Source: Phyllobacteriaceae bacterium UBA1940
Lineage (GTDB): Bacteria > Pseudomonadota > Alphaproteobacteria > Rhizobiales > Rhizobiaceae
NCBI GenBank assembly: GCA_002336975.1
Contig: DDFA01000111.1
Location: 3,418-13,439 of the forward strand
Reading direction: 5' to 3'
Length of the DNA stretch: 10,022 nt
This document shows, piece after piece, positions 1 to 8,965 of this stretch. Within the stretch, counting starts at the first letter, position 1. Every line of letters starts with the position of its first letter. Both the position numbers and the translations under genes were made by a program. The notes beneath the pieces are model-generated. The model made no database searches and was not told where the DNA came from. It saw nothing but the letters and a program-made list of their open reading frames with translations.

Positions 1-687
1 AAGCTGACCGACCACAACGGCAAGAAGATCGACTTCCGTAACGTCATCCTGATCATGACGACCAATGCCGGCGCATCCGACGCCCAGCGCGCGGCGATCG
101 GCTTCGGCTCGACCCGGCGCGAAGGCGACGACGTCGAGGCGATCAACAAGCTGTTCACGCCGGAATTCCGCAACCGCCTCGACGCCATCATCCCGTTCGG
201 CTCGCTGCCGGTGCCGGTGGTGCATCAGGTGGTGCAGAAGTTCGTCATGCAGCTGGAGGCGCAGCTGGCCGACCGCGGCGTCACCTTCGACCTGGCGCCC
301 GACGCGATCGCCTGGCTCGCCGACAAGGGATATGACGAGCGCATGGGCGCGCGGCCGCTCGGCCGCGTCATCCAGGAGCACATCAAGAAGCCGCTGGCCG
401 ACGAGGTCCTGTTCGGCAAGTTGCGCAAGGGCGGCACCGTCAAGATCACCGTCGAGGGCGCCGGCATCGACAGCCATCTCAAGCTCGAGGCGGTCGCCGA
501 CGAACTGCCGGTGAAGCCGAAGAAGGAAGAGCCGGCCGCGCCCGCCGCCCAGAAGAAGCCGAAGGCGAAAGCCAAGGCCAGGCCGGCGCCCACCGCCAAG
601 GGCAAGCCCGCCAAGGGCAAGCCGGACGGCAAGGGCGGCGAGCCGAAGAAGAAGAGCATGGTGCCGCAACTGCCGCGCAAGGGCTGA
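1..687 (+). CDS. clpA: ATP-dependent Clp protease ATP-binding subunit ClpA, C-terminal part (5' end outside window)
   Basis: This is the second AAA+ module and C-terminus of ClpA, the hexameric unfoldase that feeds substrates (often via ClpS) to the ClpP peptidase in the cytoplasm. The frame is open from base 1, so only the 3' part is present. Visible landmarks are the sensor-1 region (IMTTNAG, about 49-72), the ClpP-docking tripeptide IGF at 97-105, the arginine-finger region FTPEFRNRLD (about 154-183) and the sensor-2 motif GARPLGR (about 346-366). Order and spacing match E. coli ClpA, whose docking loop is IGL. The IGF tripeptide separates ClpA from ClpB, which lacks it. The protein does not stop where E. 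coli ClpA does: about 50 extra residues (about 520-684) are almost only Lys, Ala, Pro and Gly, a probably disordered basic tail. An intrinsic terminator follows the stop codon. Identification is firm; the tail's role is unknown. Confidence 0.96.
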   Translation, partial: KLTDHNGKKIDFRNVILIMTTNAGASDAQRAAIGFGSTRREGDDVEAINKLFTPEFRNRLDAIIPFGSLPVPVVHQVVQKFVMQLEAQLADRGVTFDLAPDAIAWLADKGYDERMGARPLGRVIQEHIKKPLADEVLFGKLRKGGTVKITVEGAGIDSHLKLEAVADELPVKPKKEEPAAPAAQKKPKAKAKARPAPTAKGKPAKGKPDGKGGEPKKKSMVPQLPRKG

Positions 688-714
688 CGCTCTTCAAGGC
701 ATGAATGAAATAAG

Positions 715-749
715 AGCCGCCGCGTGGACAGCCCCGCGGCGGCTTTTTT
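715..749 (+). terminator. Rho-independent terminator of clpA
   Basis: A perfect 10-bp GC-rich inverted repeat (715-724 with 735-744) encloses a 10-base loop and runs straight into six T residues (744-749). It lies 28 bases after the clpA stop. The convergent kinase gene ends at 772, so the hairpin separates the two. Read on the minus strand, the stem is followed by a broken T-rich stretch (CTTATTTC), so it may also weakly terminate the kinase operon. Confidence 0.92.
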
Positions 750-771
750 CGTATGCGCCGTCTCGCTTCGG

Positions 772-2115
772 TCAGGCGAGCAGATGCGCCATCAGCGCCC
801 GCAGTTCGGCCGGCTTCACCGGCTTCATCATCAGTTCGACGCCGGCGCGCCGCGTTTCGGTCGCCAGGTCGTCCGACGGGTCCGCCGTCACGATCAGGGC
901 AGGGATGTCGTAGCCGGCCCGGGCCCTCAGATGGTCGATGGTCTGCGAGCCGAGATCCGAATGGTCGAGATGCTGGTCGGCGATGATCATGTCGGGCAGC
1001 CAGCCGTCGTCGAGCTGCGCCATGGCCCGCGCCCGGCTGGTGGCGGAACGCACGGTGCAGTTCCATCGCGTCAGCAGCGATTCCATCGCCAGGCGCACGG
1101 ACTGGTCGTTCTCGACCACCAGGATGCGCATGCCGAACAGGCCGTAGCCCCGGCGCAGCAAATGCGGCGACGCCGCCTCGGAAAGCGGTGCGCCGGCGAG
1201 ATGCAAGCCAGGCGCGAGGATCCTGAACGTGCTGCCCTTGCCGAGCCGCGACGCCAGCGAAATGTCGTGCGACAGGGCCAACACCATCCGGCGAACGATC
1301 GCCAGGCCCAGGCCAAGCCCGGCGTCGACCCGGCCGCTGTCGGCCTGCATCGCGTTGGTGCCGCGCCGGAACTCGTCATAGATCGCGTCGTGCTGGTCTG
1401 AGGGAATGCCGATGCCGGTGTCGACAATCGAGACCTGCACCGTCTCACCCTTGATCCGCGCGCCGACCAGCACGCCGCCGGTTTCGGTGTAGCGGATCGC
1501 ATTGGAGATAATGTTCTGCAGGATGCGGCGAAACATCGTCCGGTCCGTCACCACTGCAAGTTCAGTCGGCCGGAACCGCAGTTCCAGCCCGCGCCTGGCC
1601 GCCAGCGGCGAAAAGTCCGACTGCAGCGACTGGAACAGCGGCCACAACGGCACCAGCCCGACGTCAGGCTGCACCACGCCGGCGTCGAGCTTGGAAATGT
1701 CGAGCAGGGTGCGCAGCAGATCGTCCATCGTCGACAGCGCCCGTTCCACCTGGGCGACCAGCTGGCGGCCTTCGTCGCTGGTCTGCAGGTCGGCCAGCGC
1801 CGACACCGAGAGATGCGCGGCGTTGAGCGGCTGCAGCACGTCATGGCTGGCGGCGGCGAGAAACCGCGTCTTCGACTGATTGGCGCGCTCGGCGCTGTCC
1901 TTGGCGACCGCAAGCTCGGTATTGGACTGTTCCAGCCGCCGCATCGCGCCGCGCAGATCGTCGGTGTGCTTGCGCACCTGGCTTTCCAGGTTGATCGCGG
2001 TCTGGAACAGCGAGAACGCATTGCCCTGCTGGTCCATCGACCGCTCGACGCGCGAGATCAGAGCATTGTTGATCCGCATCAGCCGGTCGATGTCGGTAAT
2101 CTCGCGGATGGTCAT
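772..2115 (-). CDS. Hybrid sensor histidine kinase, NahK-like, without its own sensor domain
   Basis: This is a 447-residue cytoplasmic hybrid kinase with no signal peptide or membrane segments. In order it has a helical, probably coiled-coil N-terminus (about 30-80), the HisKA H-box [16 protein letters not shown] with phospho-acceptor His91, the N-box [10 protein letters not shown] (201-210), G1 DTGIGIP (232-238), G2 GLGLGL (266-271), and a C-terminal receiver domain (about 329-447). The receiver has acidic residues E335/D337, phospho-acceptor Asp380 in PDMIIAD, Thr410 and Lys431 in MMKPVKP. The SHDxxQPLNAA form of the H-box is that of the NahK/ErcS' kinase class. No PAS, GAF or other input domain is visible. 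The ATG lies one base after the stop of the upstream FIST gene, so the two are probably translationally coupled, and the FIST protein is the natural input. No separate response regulator or phosphotransfer protein lies in the window, so the output partner is unknown. Confidence 0.93.
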   Translation of the reverse strand: MTIREITDIDRLMRINNALISRVERSMDQQGNAFSLFQTAINLESQVRKHTDDLRGAMRRLEQSNTELAVAKDSAERANQSKTRFLAAASHDVLQPLNAAHLSVSALADLQTSDEGRQLVAQVERALSTMDDLLRTLLDISKLDAGVVQPDVGLVPLWPLFQSLQSDFSPLAARRGLELRFRPTELAVVTDRTMFRRILQNIISNAIRYTETGGVLVGARIKGETVQVSIVDTGIGIPSDQHDAIYDEFRRGTNAMQADSGRVDAGLGLGLAIVRRMVLALSHDISLASRLGKGSTFRILAPGLHLAGAPLSEAASPHLLRRGYGLFGMRILVVENDQSVRLAMESLLTRWNCTVRSATSRARAMAQLDDGWLPDMIIADQHLDHSDLGSQTIDHLRARAGYDIPALIVTADPSDDLATETRRAGVELMMKPVKPAELRALMAHLLA

Positions 2116-2116
2116 C

Positions 2117-3286
2117 TCATTCGGCCGCCTGGCGTTGTCCGAATGCGATGCCGGTCAGCGTCTGGTTCAGATGCATCGACCGGTACTGTTCGCCATAGGT
2201 GCCGAACCCGATCACCCGGTTGGCCGCATAGAGGTCGGAAACGTCGCGAAATACCTGCCGGTTCTGCGCGTCGAGGCGCCGCAGCACGCAGTCGAAGCCC
2301 AGGATCACGTCGATCCCGCCCAGCTTGTCGCCGACCTCATGCAGGGTGCGCCTTGTCGATTCGACCATGCCCTTCGGCTCGGCGATGGTCAGCACGATGC
2401 CGTCGTCGATGGCGCAGAAAAATGTCAGCGATCCGTCCGGGTTCACCTTCTGGATCGAGCGGCAGTAGTGCTCGCCACCCACCCGCACCACCACCGGATG
2501 CGAGGCGAAACTGAGTGGCCCCAGTTCGGCGGCGCTGAGCCCGATCGCCCCTGCGAATTCCTGCGCCGCGCCCGCGGCGTTGAATTCGCGCACGATGCGC
2601 CGGCTCGGCTCCGACGCGGTCACCACCAGCTTTTCCGAGGTGGCGACGAAATTGTCGGCCTTGAAGATTTCGAACGGCACGTCGGTGGCGATCAGCACGA
2701 CGATGGCGCAGTCGGTCGCCGCCTGGCCGTTGGAGATCAACTCGGTCTGCCCGAAATCCAGCCCGTCGCCGGCCGAGCCGCCAAGCAGCGGGATGTCGTC
2801 CAGCCCCCAGTGGATCGCCGATGTCGCGGCTTCCTCGGCAAACGACAGTCCGTCGATGAAGCACAGCGCAAACACCTGCCTGTCCCCCGCCGCGCCCTGC
2901 CTGACGGCCAGCGCCCGGCGCAATTCCTCGACCCGTCGGGTGACGTCGGCCATGCCCGCCGACGAGATGTCGCGCACCATGGTGCTGACCGCGGTGAACG
3001 CATCGGCCGGAAACAGGATCGCGATCGCCTGTCCGTCGACGAGCCCTTCGGGCGTGATCTCGCCGGCGGTCGAGCAGCCGGCGTGGTGCAGCCGCGGCGC
3101 GTGCCGCCGCAGAGCCTGGCACAATTGGCCGGCATCCATCTGCGACCTGGAAAAGAAGAACAGCGCGAACTCGGCCCCGGTCTCGAGCACGCAGCCGGCC
3201 ACCTGCCGCGCAAACGCGTCGGCATCGGCGTCCGGGCAGGTGATCGCAACCAGCCCGCAGGCGTACTTCGTCTGATAGGACGCCAG
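2117..3286 (-). CDS. FIST-domain signal-input protein (NosP-like), probable partner of the downstream kinase
   Basis: The product is a FIST_N/FIST_C protein of about 389 residues. FIST domains are ligand-sensing modules; in Pseudomonas the FIST protein NosP is a haem protein that binds NO and controls the co-encoded kinase NahK. Numbered from the start chosen here, landmarks are GCSTAGEI (about 70-77), GGSAGDG (about 169-175) and, near the C-terminus, [11 protein letters not shown] (about 358-368). Length and motif order fit a full-length member. The reading frame is open up to an ATG at 3583, but those extra 99 codons look non-coding (Arg/Pro/Ser-rich, no FIST similarity) and cross the control region of the divergent cox operon. 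The only strong ribosome-binding sequence, GGGAGGAG (3292-3299), sits five bases before an in-frame CTG at 3284-3286, which I take as the start. Alternatives are TTG at 3301, ATG at 3490 and ATG at 3583. The ligand (NO, CO, amino acid or other) cannot be read from the sequence. Confidence 0.85.
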   Translation of the reverse strand: MASYQTKYACGLVAITCPDADADAFARQVAGCVLETGAEFALFFFSRSQMDAGQLCQALRRHAPRLHHAGCSTAGEITPEGLVDGQAIAILFPADAFTAVSTMVRDISSAGMADVTRRVEELRRALAVRQGAAGDRQVFALCFIDGLSFAEEAATSAIHWGLDDIPLLGGSAGDGLDFGQTELISNGQAATDCAIVVLIATDVPFEIFKADNFVATSEKLVVTASEPSRRIVREFNAAGAAQEFAGAIGLSAAELGPLSFASHPVVVRVGGEHYCRSIQKVNPDGSLTFFCAIDDGIVLTIAEPKGMVESTRRTLHEVGDKLGGIDVILGFDCVLRRLDAQNRQVFRDVSDLYAANRVIGFGTYGEQYRSMHLNQTLTGIAFGQRQAAE

Positions 3287-3595
3287 TGTCGCTCCTCCCA
3301 AAGCGTTCGCGCCTTCTGCCGCCTTTCGGCCGCGTGCGCCGCTGACCGCATAGTTGTCACATCGCCGCGCGTTGGCAACGGAAAACGGCGAGCCGCCTCG
3401 CGGCCGCCGATTTGTCGAACTGCCGGGCGATCTGCCGATTGTCCGTTCGCGACCGAAAGTACAATATACGCTAGGCGGTCCCCGCCGCATTCTGGCGTCG
3501 CATTTTTGGCAAGGCGATGCGACCGTGACGCGTGCGTCGTTTTGCAAGCTTCGGCATCGGGACGCGATGGCCAGGCTGGACATCAGGGAGGTGAC
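3287..3595. promoter_or_regulatory. Divergent intergenic control region between the FIST/kinase operon and coxSLM
   Basis: These 309 bases hold no convincing gene and must carry the promoters of two divergent operons. The stretch around 3439-3470 is locally AT-rich (TTGTCC at 3439-3444, then ACAATATACG at 3461-3470). It is the best candidate for the cox promoter, although the spacing fits a housekeeping consensus poorly. On the minus strand TTGCCA followed 17 bases later by AACTAT (about 3353-3375) is a weak candidate for the FIST operon. Possible operator or leader structures are the 7-bp inverted repeat GTCGCAT/ATGCGAC (3497-3503 and 3517-3523) and the short palindrome GACGC-GT-GCGTC (3527-3538). 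None is proven. Confidence 0.45.
3292..3299 (-). promoter_or_regulatory. Shine-Dalgarno sequence that places the FIST-protein start at a CTG codon
   Basis: On the minus strand GGGAGGAG is followed by five bases (CGACA) and then CTG, in frame with the FIST domain. The in-frame TTG at 3301 overlaps this sequence and cannot use it. The upstream in-frame ATGs (3490, 3583) lie far from it. CTG is a rare start codon in bacteria, so this is a suggestion from spacing alone. Confidence 0.5.
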
Positions 3596-4095
<500 letters not shown>

Positions 4096-4096
<1 letters not shown>

Positions 4097-4178
4097 AGAG
4101 TCGGTCGATTTTTGTGGGTCGTCGGTCGAGGCCGAACGCAACCCACGACCGACGACCGACGACCAACGATCGACTCTC
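4096..4178 (+). repeat. Long imperfect hairpin with 7-base tandem repeats in the coxS-coxL spacer
   Basis: An outer 12-bp stem pairs 4096-4107 with 4167-4178 (one G-U pair). An inner 12-bp stem pairs 4117-4128 with 4153-4164. The two are separated by an asymmetric internal loop (4108-4116 against 4165-4166), and the inner stem closes a 24-base loop. The right arm contains the heptamer CGACCGA repeated about 2.7 times (4146-4164). An alternative small stem (4112-4119 with 4141-4148) would compete with the inner stem. The structure begins at the last base of the coxS stop and ends one base before the coxL ribosome-binding sequence (4179-4187), leaving that exposed. It may be an intergenic palindromic repeat element, an mRNA processing or stability element, or both. 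Confidence 0.7.
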
Positions 4179-4196
4179 AGGAGGAGGAATCACCCG

Positions 4197-6545
<2,349 letters not shown>

Positions 6546-6559
6546 GGGGAGGACGAACA

Positions 6560-7357
6560 ATGTATTCGGTCAATTATCACCGGGCCTCTTCGGTCGCTGA
6601 TGCGGCCAAGCTGCAGAAAAAGGGCGACGACGCCAAATATGTCTCGGGCGGCATGACGCTGATCCCGGCGATGAAGTCGCGTCTCGCCGCGCCGTCCGAT
6701 CTCGTCGACCTGTCGAAGATCGCCGCCATGACGGGCGTCAAGGTCTCGGGCAAGAATGTCGAGATCGGCGCGGCGACGACGCATTTCGACGTCGCCAACG
6801 ACGCCAAGCTCAAGGCGGCCTGTCCGGCGCTGTGCCATCTGGCGGCGCATATCGGCGACCCCGCCGTACGCCATCGCGGCACCATCGGCGGCTCGATCGC
6901 CAACAACGATCCGGCGGCCGACTATCCGTCGGCGATGCTGGCGCTCGGCGCCACCATCGTCACCAACAAGCGCGAGATCGCCGCCGACAAATTCTTCACC
7001 GGCCTGTTCGAGACCGCGCTGAAGGACGGCGAGATCGTCACTGCGGTAAAATTCACCGCGCCGGCCAAATGCGGCTACGAAAAATTTCCGAACCCGGCAT
7101 CGCGTTATGCCGTCGTCGGCGTCTTTGTCGCCAAGGGTAAGGACGTGCGCGTCGCGGTGACGGGGGCCGGCGACGACGGCGTCTTCCGCGCCAAGGCGCT
7201 GGAAACCGCGCTGTCCAAATCCTTCAACGCCGCGGCGCTCGACGGGGTCACGGTCAGCGCCTCGAACCTGATGGCCGACATGCACGCCAGCGCCGACTAT
7301 CGCGCCGCTTTGATCGGCGTGATGGCGAAGCGCGCCGTGGCCCGCGCCAACGCCTGA
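6560..7357 (+). CDS. coxM: CoxM-type FAD-binding medium subunit
   Basis: This 265-residue flavoprotein subunit accepts electrons from the CoxS clusters and passes them to a quinone or other acceptor. The FAD-contact motifs sit where the family has them: GGMTLIP (30-36), in place of the AGGHS-type loop, and RGTIGGSIANNDPAAD (about 106-121), the TIGGx loop. The C-terminal third (about 160-265) fits the CO-dehydrogenase flavoprotein C-terminal domain. The start is set by GGGGAGGA (6546-6553), six bases before ATG 6560; the frame is open a little upstream inside coxL, but those codons are shadow. It is the third and last structural gene of the operon. None of the accessory genes for cofactor insertion (coxD, coxE, coxF, coxG) follows here, so maturation must be supplied from elsewhere in the genome or differ from that of form I enzymes. 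Confidence 0.94.
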   Translation: MYSVNYHRASSVADAAKLQKKGDDAKYVSGGMTLIPAMKSRLAAPSDLVDLSKIAAMTGVKVSGKNVEIGAATTHFDVANDAKLKAACPALCHLAAHIGDPAVRHRGTIGGSIANNDPAADYPSAMLALGATIVTNKREIAADKFFTGLFETALKDGEIVTAVKFTAPAKCGYEKFPNPASRYAVVGVFVAKGKDVRVAVTGAGDDGVFRAKALETALSKSFNAAALDGVTVSASNLMADMHASADYRAALIGVMAKRAVARANA

Positions 7358-7385
7358 TTGAGGTTGCAGGACATCCGGTGCTGCG

Positions 7386-7414
7386 GGGCGGGGCGGGCGA
7401 CCGCTCCGCCCTTT
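7386..7414 (+). terminator. GC-rich hairpin after coxM, probable operon terminator
   Basis: An 11-bp stem pairs 7386-7396 with 7401-7411 (all G-C except one G-U). It is closed by the tetraloop GCGA, a GNRA type, and followed by only three T residues. It lies 28 bases after the coxM stop. The stem is very stable, but the short T run makes efficient intrinsic termination uncertain; it could instead protect the 3' end of the message. Confidence 0.65.
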
Positions 7415-7552
7415 GCTGTGCGCGGTCCCTTTCAGGGCTGTTTTGTCTCCACGCCGGCGAGTATGCTCACCATTCCGCCTCATTCAGGGTTAGAAGCCTT
7501 GGCGGGAAGGGTTTTGAGCGCCGAAAAGGCGCATATGCGAGAGGGAAACATC

Positions 7553-8215
7553 ATGAAACTCAAGATCGTCGCCGCAATGGCCGCCGCCACATTTATCAGC
7601 GCCTGCACGACCGACCCGTACACCGGCGATCCCAAGCTTTCCAACACCGCGGGCGGCGCCCTGATCGGCGCGGGCGTCGGCGCGCTCGCCGGCATGGCGG
7701 TCGGCGGTTCGCCGCGGGCCCAGCGCAACGCCGTCTTGATCGGCGCCGGCATCGGCGCGCTGGGCGGCGGCGCCATCGGCGCCTATATGGACCAGCAGGA
7801 GGCCGAACTGCGCGGCGCGCTGCGCGGCACCGGCGTCGGCGTCGTTCGCAATGGCGACAACATTCAGCTGATCATGCCCTCCAACATCACCTTCGCCACC
7901 GACCAGGATCAGATCAGCCCCGGCTTCTATCCGACCCTCAACGCGGTGGCGCTGGTGCTGAAGAAATACAATCGCACCCTGGTCGACGTGAACGGCCATA
8001 CCGATTCCACCGGCGACGACAATTACAACTTCAAGCTTTCCGAGCGTCGCGCGCTCTCGGTCGCCAACTATCTTGGCGCCCAGGGCAACGACCCCCGCCG
8101 GTTCTCGGTCCTGGGCTATGGCGAGCGTCAGCCGATCGCGTCCAACGCCACCGAAGCGGGCCGGGCGCAAAACCGCCGCGTCGAGATCGAACTCTCGCCG
8201 ATCGGCCAGGGCTGA
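7553..8215 (+). CDS. OmpA-family outer-membrane lipoprotein with glycine zipper (YiaD-like)
   Basis: This is a 220-residue envelope protein. The N-terminus is a lipoprotein signal (MKLKIVAAMAAATFISAC) with lipobox ISAC and lipidated Cys18. A Gly/Ala-rich glycine-zipper segment (about 32-77) follows, of the 17-kDa-antigen type, probably membrane-inserting or oligomerising. The C-terminal OmpA-like domain (about 108-215) carries the peptidoglycan-binding signature: HTDSTG with Asp151, LSERRA with Arg166 (the 15-residue spacing of the known diaminopimelate-binding Asp/Arg pair), and NRRVEIEL near the end. Its likely job is to tether the outer membrane to the cell wall. The start at 7553 is chosen because AGAGGG (7540-7545) is well spaced and the signal peptide begins there; an ATG six codons upstream (7535) is less suitable. 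The upstream leader has a small hairpin (GCGCC/GGCGC, 7518-7532). The last 16 codons and stop are duplicated exactly about 0.75 kb downstream. Confidence 0.93.
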   Translation: MKLKIVAAMAAATFISACTTDPYTGDPKLSNTAGGALIGAGVGALAGMAVGGSPRAQRNAVLIGAGIGALGGGAIGAYMDQQEAELRGALRGTGVGVVRNGDNIQLIMPSNITFATDQDQISPGFYPTLNAVALVLKKYNRTLVDVNGHTDSTGDDNYNFKLSERRALSVANYLGAQGNDPRRFSVLGYGERQPIASNATEAGRAQNRRVEIELSPIGQG

Positions 8216-8219
8216 TCAG
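8168..8219 (+). repeat. 52-base direct repeat, copy 1 (3' end of the OmpA-family lipoprotein gene)
   Basis: This stretch is identical, base for base, to 8914-8965, 746 bases downstream. It covers the last 15 codons of the lipoprotein gene, its stop, and four bases beyond. Third codon positions are identical too, so the duplication is recent or the copies are kept alike by recombination. Outside the 52 bases the flanks diverge at once. Confidence 0.97.
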
Positions 8220-8257
8220 ACCGCGAGCAAGCGGACGCTGAAATCGAGTAACCTGTG

Positions 8258-8283
8258 CGCGCATCAAGTCGTTTGATGTCGCG
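8258..8283 (+). other. Hairpin at the start of the inserted segment
   Basis: CGCGCATCAA (8258-8267) pairs with TTGATG plus CGCG (8273-8278 and 8280-8283) around a 5-base loop, with one bulged T at 8279. It lies 43 bases after the lipoprotein stop. It is not followed by a T run, so it may be a weak terminator, a 3'-end stabiliser or a structural end of the inserted unit. Confidence 0.45.
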
Positions 8284-8309
8284 TTGGTTGCGGAATTGTG
8301 CTTTCCTAA

Positions 8310-8321
8310 AGGAGCGCTCCT
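8310..8321. promoter_or_regulatory. Perfect 12-base palindrome upstream of the orphan gene
   Basis: AGGAGCGCTCCT is a perfect palindrome ending 27 bases before the ATG at 8349. Its position suits a repressor operator or a small leader hairpin that could mask its own AGGAG. No promoter of recognisable consensus is evident beside it. Confidence 0.3.
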
Positions 8322-8348
8322 GAGAGCGGGTCTTTGGGAGGAGATCAC

Positions 8349-8885
8349 ATGTCGATGTCGCGAGTACTTGGGGTAGCAAATTACCATGCGGTGAGATCAC
8401 CGGGAACGGGAATGGTGACGTTGACGGCGGCCGGCCTTTTGCCGTGCGGCAACTACATCGCCCAATTGGAGCAACGGCCAGAAAGAGTCTTCCCTCCGAC
8501 ATGGAACATGGTTTTCTACGTTCAGCCGGTTTGCTTGCGAGTGGTCAAGCCATTCGAATCCGTTGTTTACATGCCGGCCGGAAATGCCCGGACGGTCAGG
8601 GTGCTCGATGCGGACCGTTGGCACGACGTGCTGATTGTTGATCCTTTCGTTCCTGCGCCGTTCGCTGATGCGATGAAACATGAGGAATTTGTCGTCTACG
8701 CTCAGCTGCCAAAGGTCGAACCGCCAGGCAATTGCTTCATCGCTCCCGCCGGCAGCCTGGTGCCTGCAATCTACTACGCCGCCTTCGGACCCGCCTCACG
8801 CGCCGAATGCGAGCACTGGAAGGATCGCCACTGTCGCATGGTCGAAAGAGGAGGCGATGTACCTTGGCCGGGGCTTGAGGAGTAA
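8349..8885 (+). CDS. Unrecognised 178-residue protein in the inserted segment
   Basis: I do not recognise this family. The start is well supported: GGGAGGAG (8336-8343) lies five bases before ATG 8349 (a TTG at 8334 in the same frame overlaps that sequence). The protein is compact, without a signal peptide, membrane helix or low-complexity tail. It mixes short hydrophobic strand-like stretches (TWNMVFYVQPVCLRVV at about 51-66, EEFVVYAQL at 112-120) with proline-rich turns, suggesting a beta-rich globular fold. It has five cysteines (33, 62, 129, 154, 162) and a Cys/His/Trp-rich C-terminus, CEHWKDRHC at 154-162; this C-x3-(W)-x3-C/H cluster could bind metal but matches no motif I know. Codon and base use are less GC-rich than in the neighbouring genes, consistent with recent arrival. 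Intact coding potential and a strong ribosome-binding site argue that it is a real, expressed gene. No function is assigned. Confidence 0.75.
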   Translation: MSMSRVLGVANYHAVRSPGTGMVTLTAAGLLPCGNYIAQLEQRPERVFPPTWNMVFYVQPVCLRVVKPFESVVYMPAGNARTVRVLDADRWHDVLIVDPFVPAPFADAMKHEEFVVYAQLPKVEPPGNCFIAPAGSLVPAIYYAAFGPASRAECEHWKDRHCRMVERGGDVPWPGLEE

Positions 8886-8910
8886 TTTTCCTGGCGCTGG
8901 GGTAGGTAAC

Positions 8911-8965
8911 GCCCAAAACCGCCGCGTCGAGATCGAACTCTCGCCGATCGGCCAGGGCTGATCAG
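8911..8965 (+). pseudogene. 52-base direct repeat, copy 2: orphaned 3' end of the OmpA-family lipoprotein gene
   Basis: Bases 8914-8965 repeat 8168-8219 exactly. In frame they encode the lipoprotein's last residues (AQNRRVEIELSPIGQG, from 8911) and its TGA stop at 8959-8961, but no start or body is attached. The copy also contains the psuG stop codon (TCA at 8962-8964 on the plus strand), so it is the copy that lies at the original convergent junction. It begins 25 bases after the stop of the orphan gene. Confidence 0.9.

Larger units (their letters stand above)
8220..8965. other. Putative inserted segment (746 bases) ending in a copy of its target gene's 3' end
   Basis: The segment between the 52-base repeats plus one repeat copy forms a unit of 746 bases with a single gene. 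Hand counts of three 60-base lines inside (8281-8340, 8461-8520, 8521-8580) give about 52-57% G+C. Lines sampled in coxL (5401-5460) and psuG (9541-9600) give about 60% and 73%. Removing one unit would join the lipoprotein gene directly to psuG with the two stop codons back to back (TGA-TCA). This pattern fits Campbell-type integration of a circle carrying the gene 3' end, integrase-mediated insertion at a gene end, or a local duplication with replacement. There is no integrase or transposase in the window, so the mechanism and mobility are inferred. Confidence 0.5.

Noticed and set aside
3287..3583. N-terminal 99-codon extension of the FIST frame up to the ATG at 3583
   Set aside because: The extension is Arg/Pro/Ser-rich, precedes the recognisable domain, lacks a ribosome-binding sequence at its ATG, and would cover the whole divergent control region of coxSLM.
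1880..3595. Long plus-strand frame running into coxS
   Set aside because: This is the antisense shadow of the FIST gene and kinase. The coxS start is fixed by a strong ribosome-binding sequence at 3596 and by the family's length.
8220..8965. Integron gene cassette with an attC site
   Set aside because: The flanking repeat is the coding 3' end of a lipoprotein gene, with no core-site signature or imperfect inverted repeat at the cassette end.
8168..8965. Insertion sequence with target-site duplication
   Set aside because: A 52-base duplication is far too long for a target-site duplication. There are no terminal inverted repeats and no transposase.
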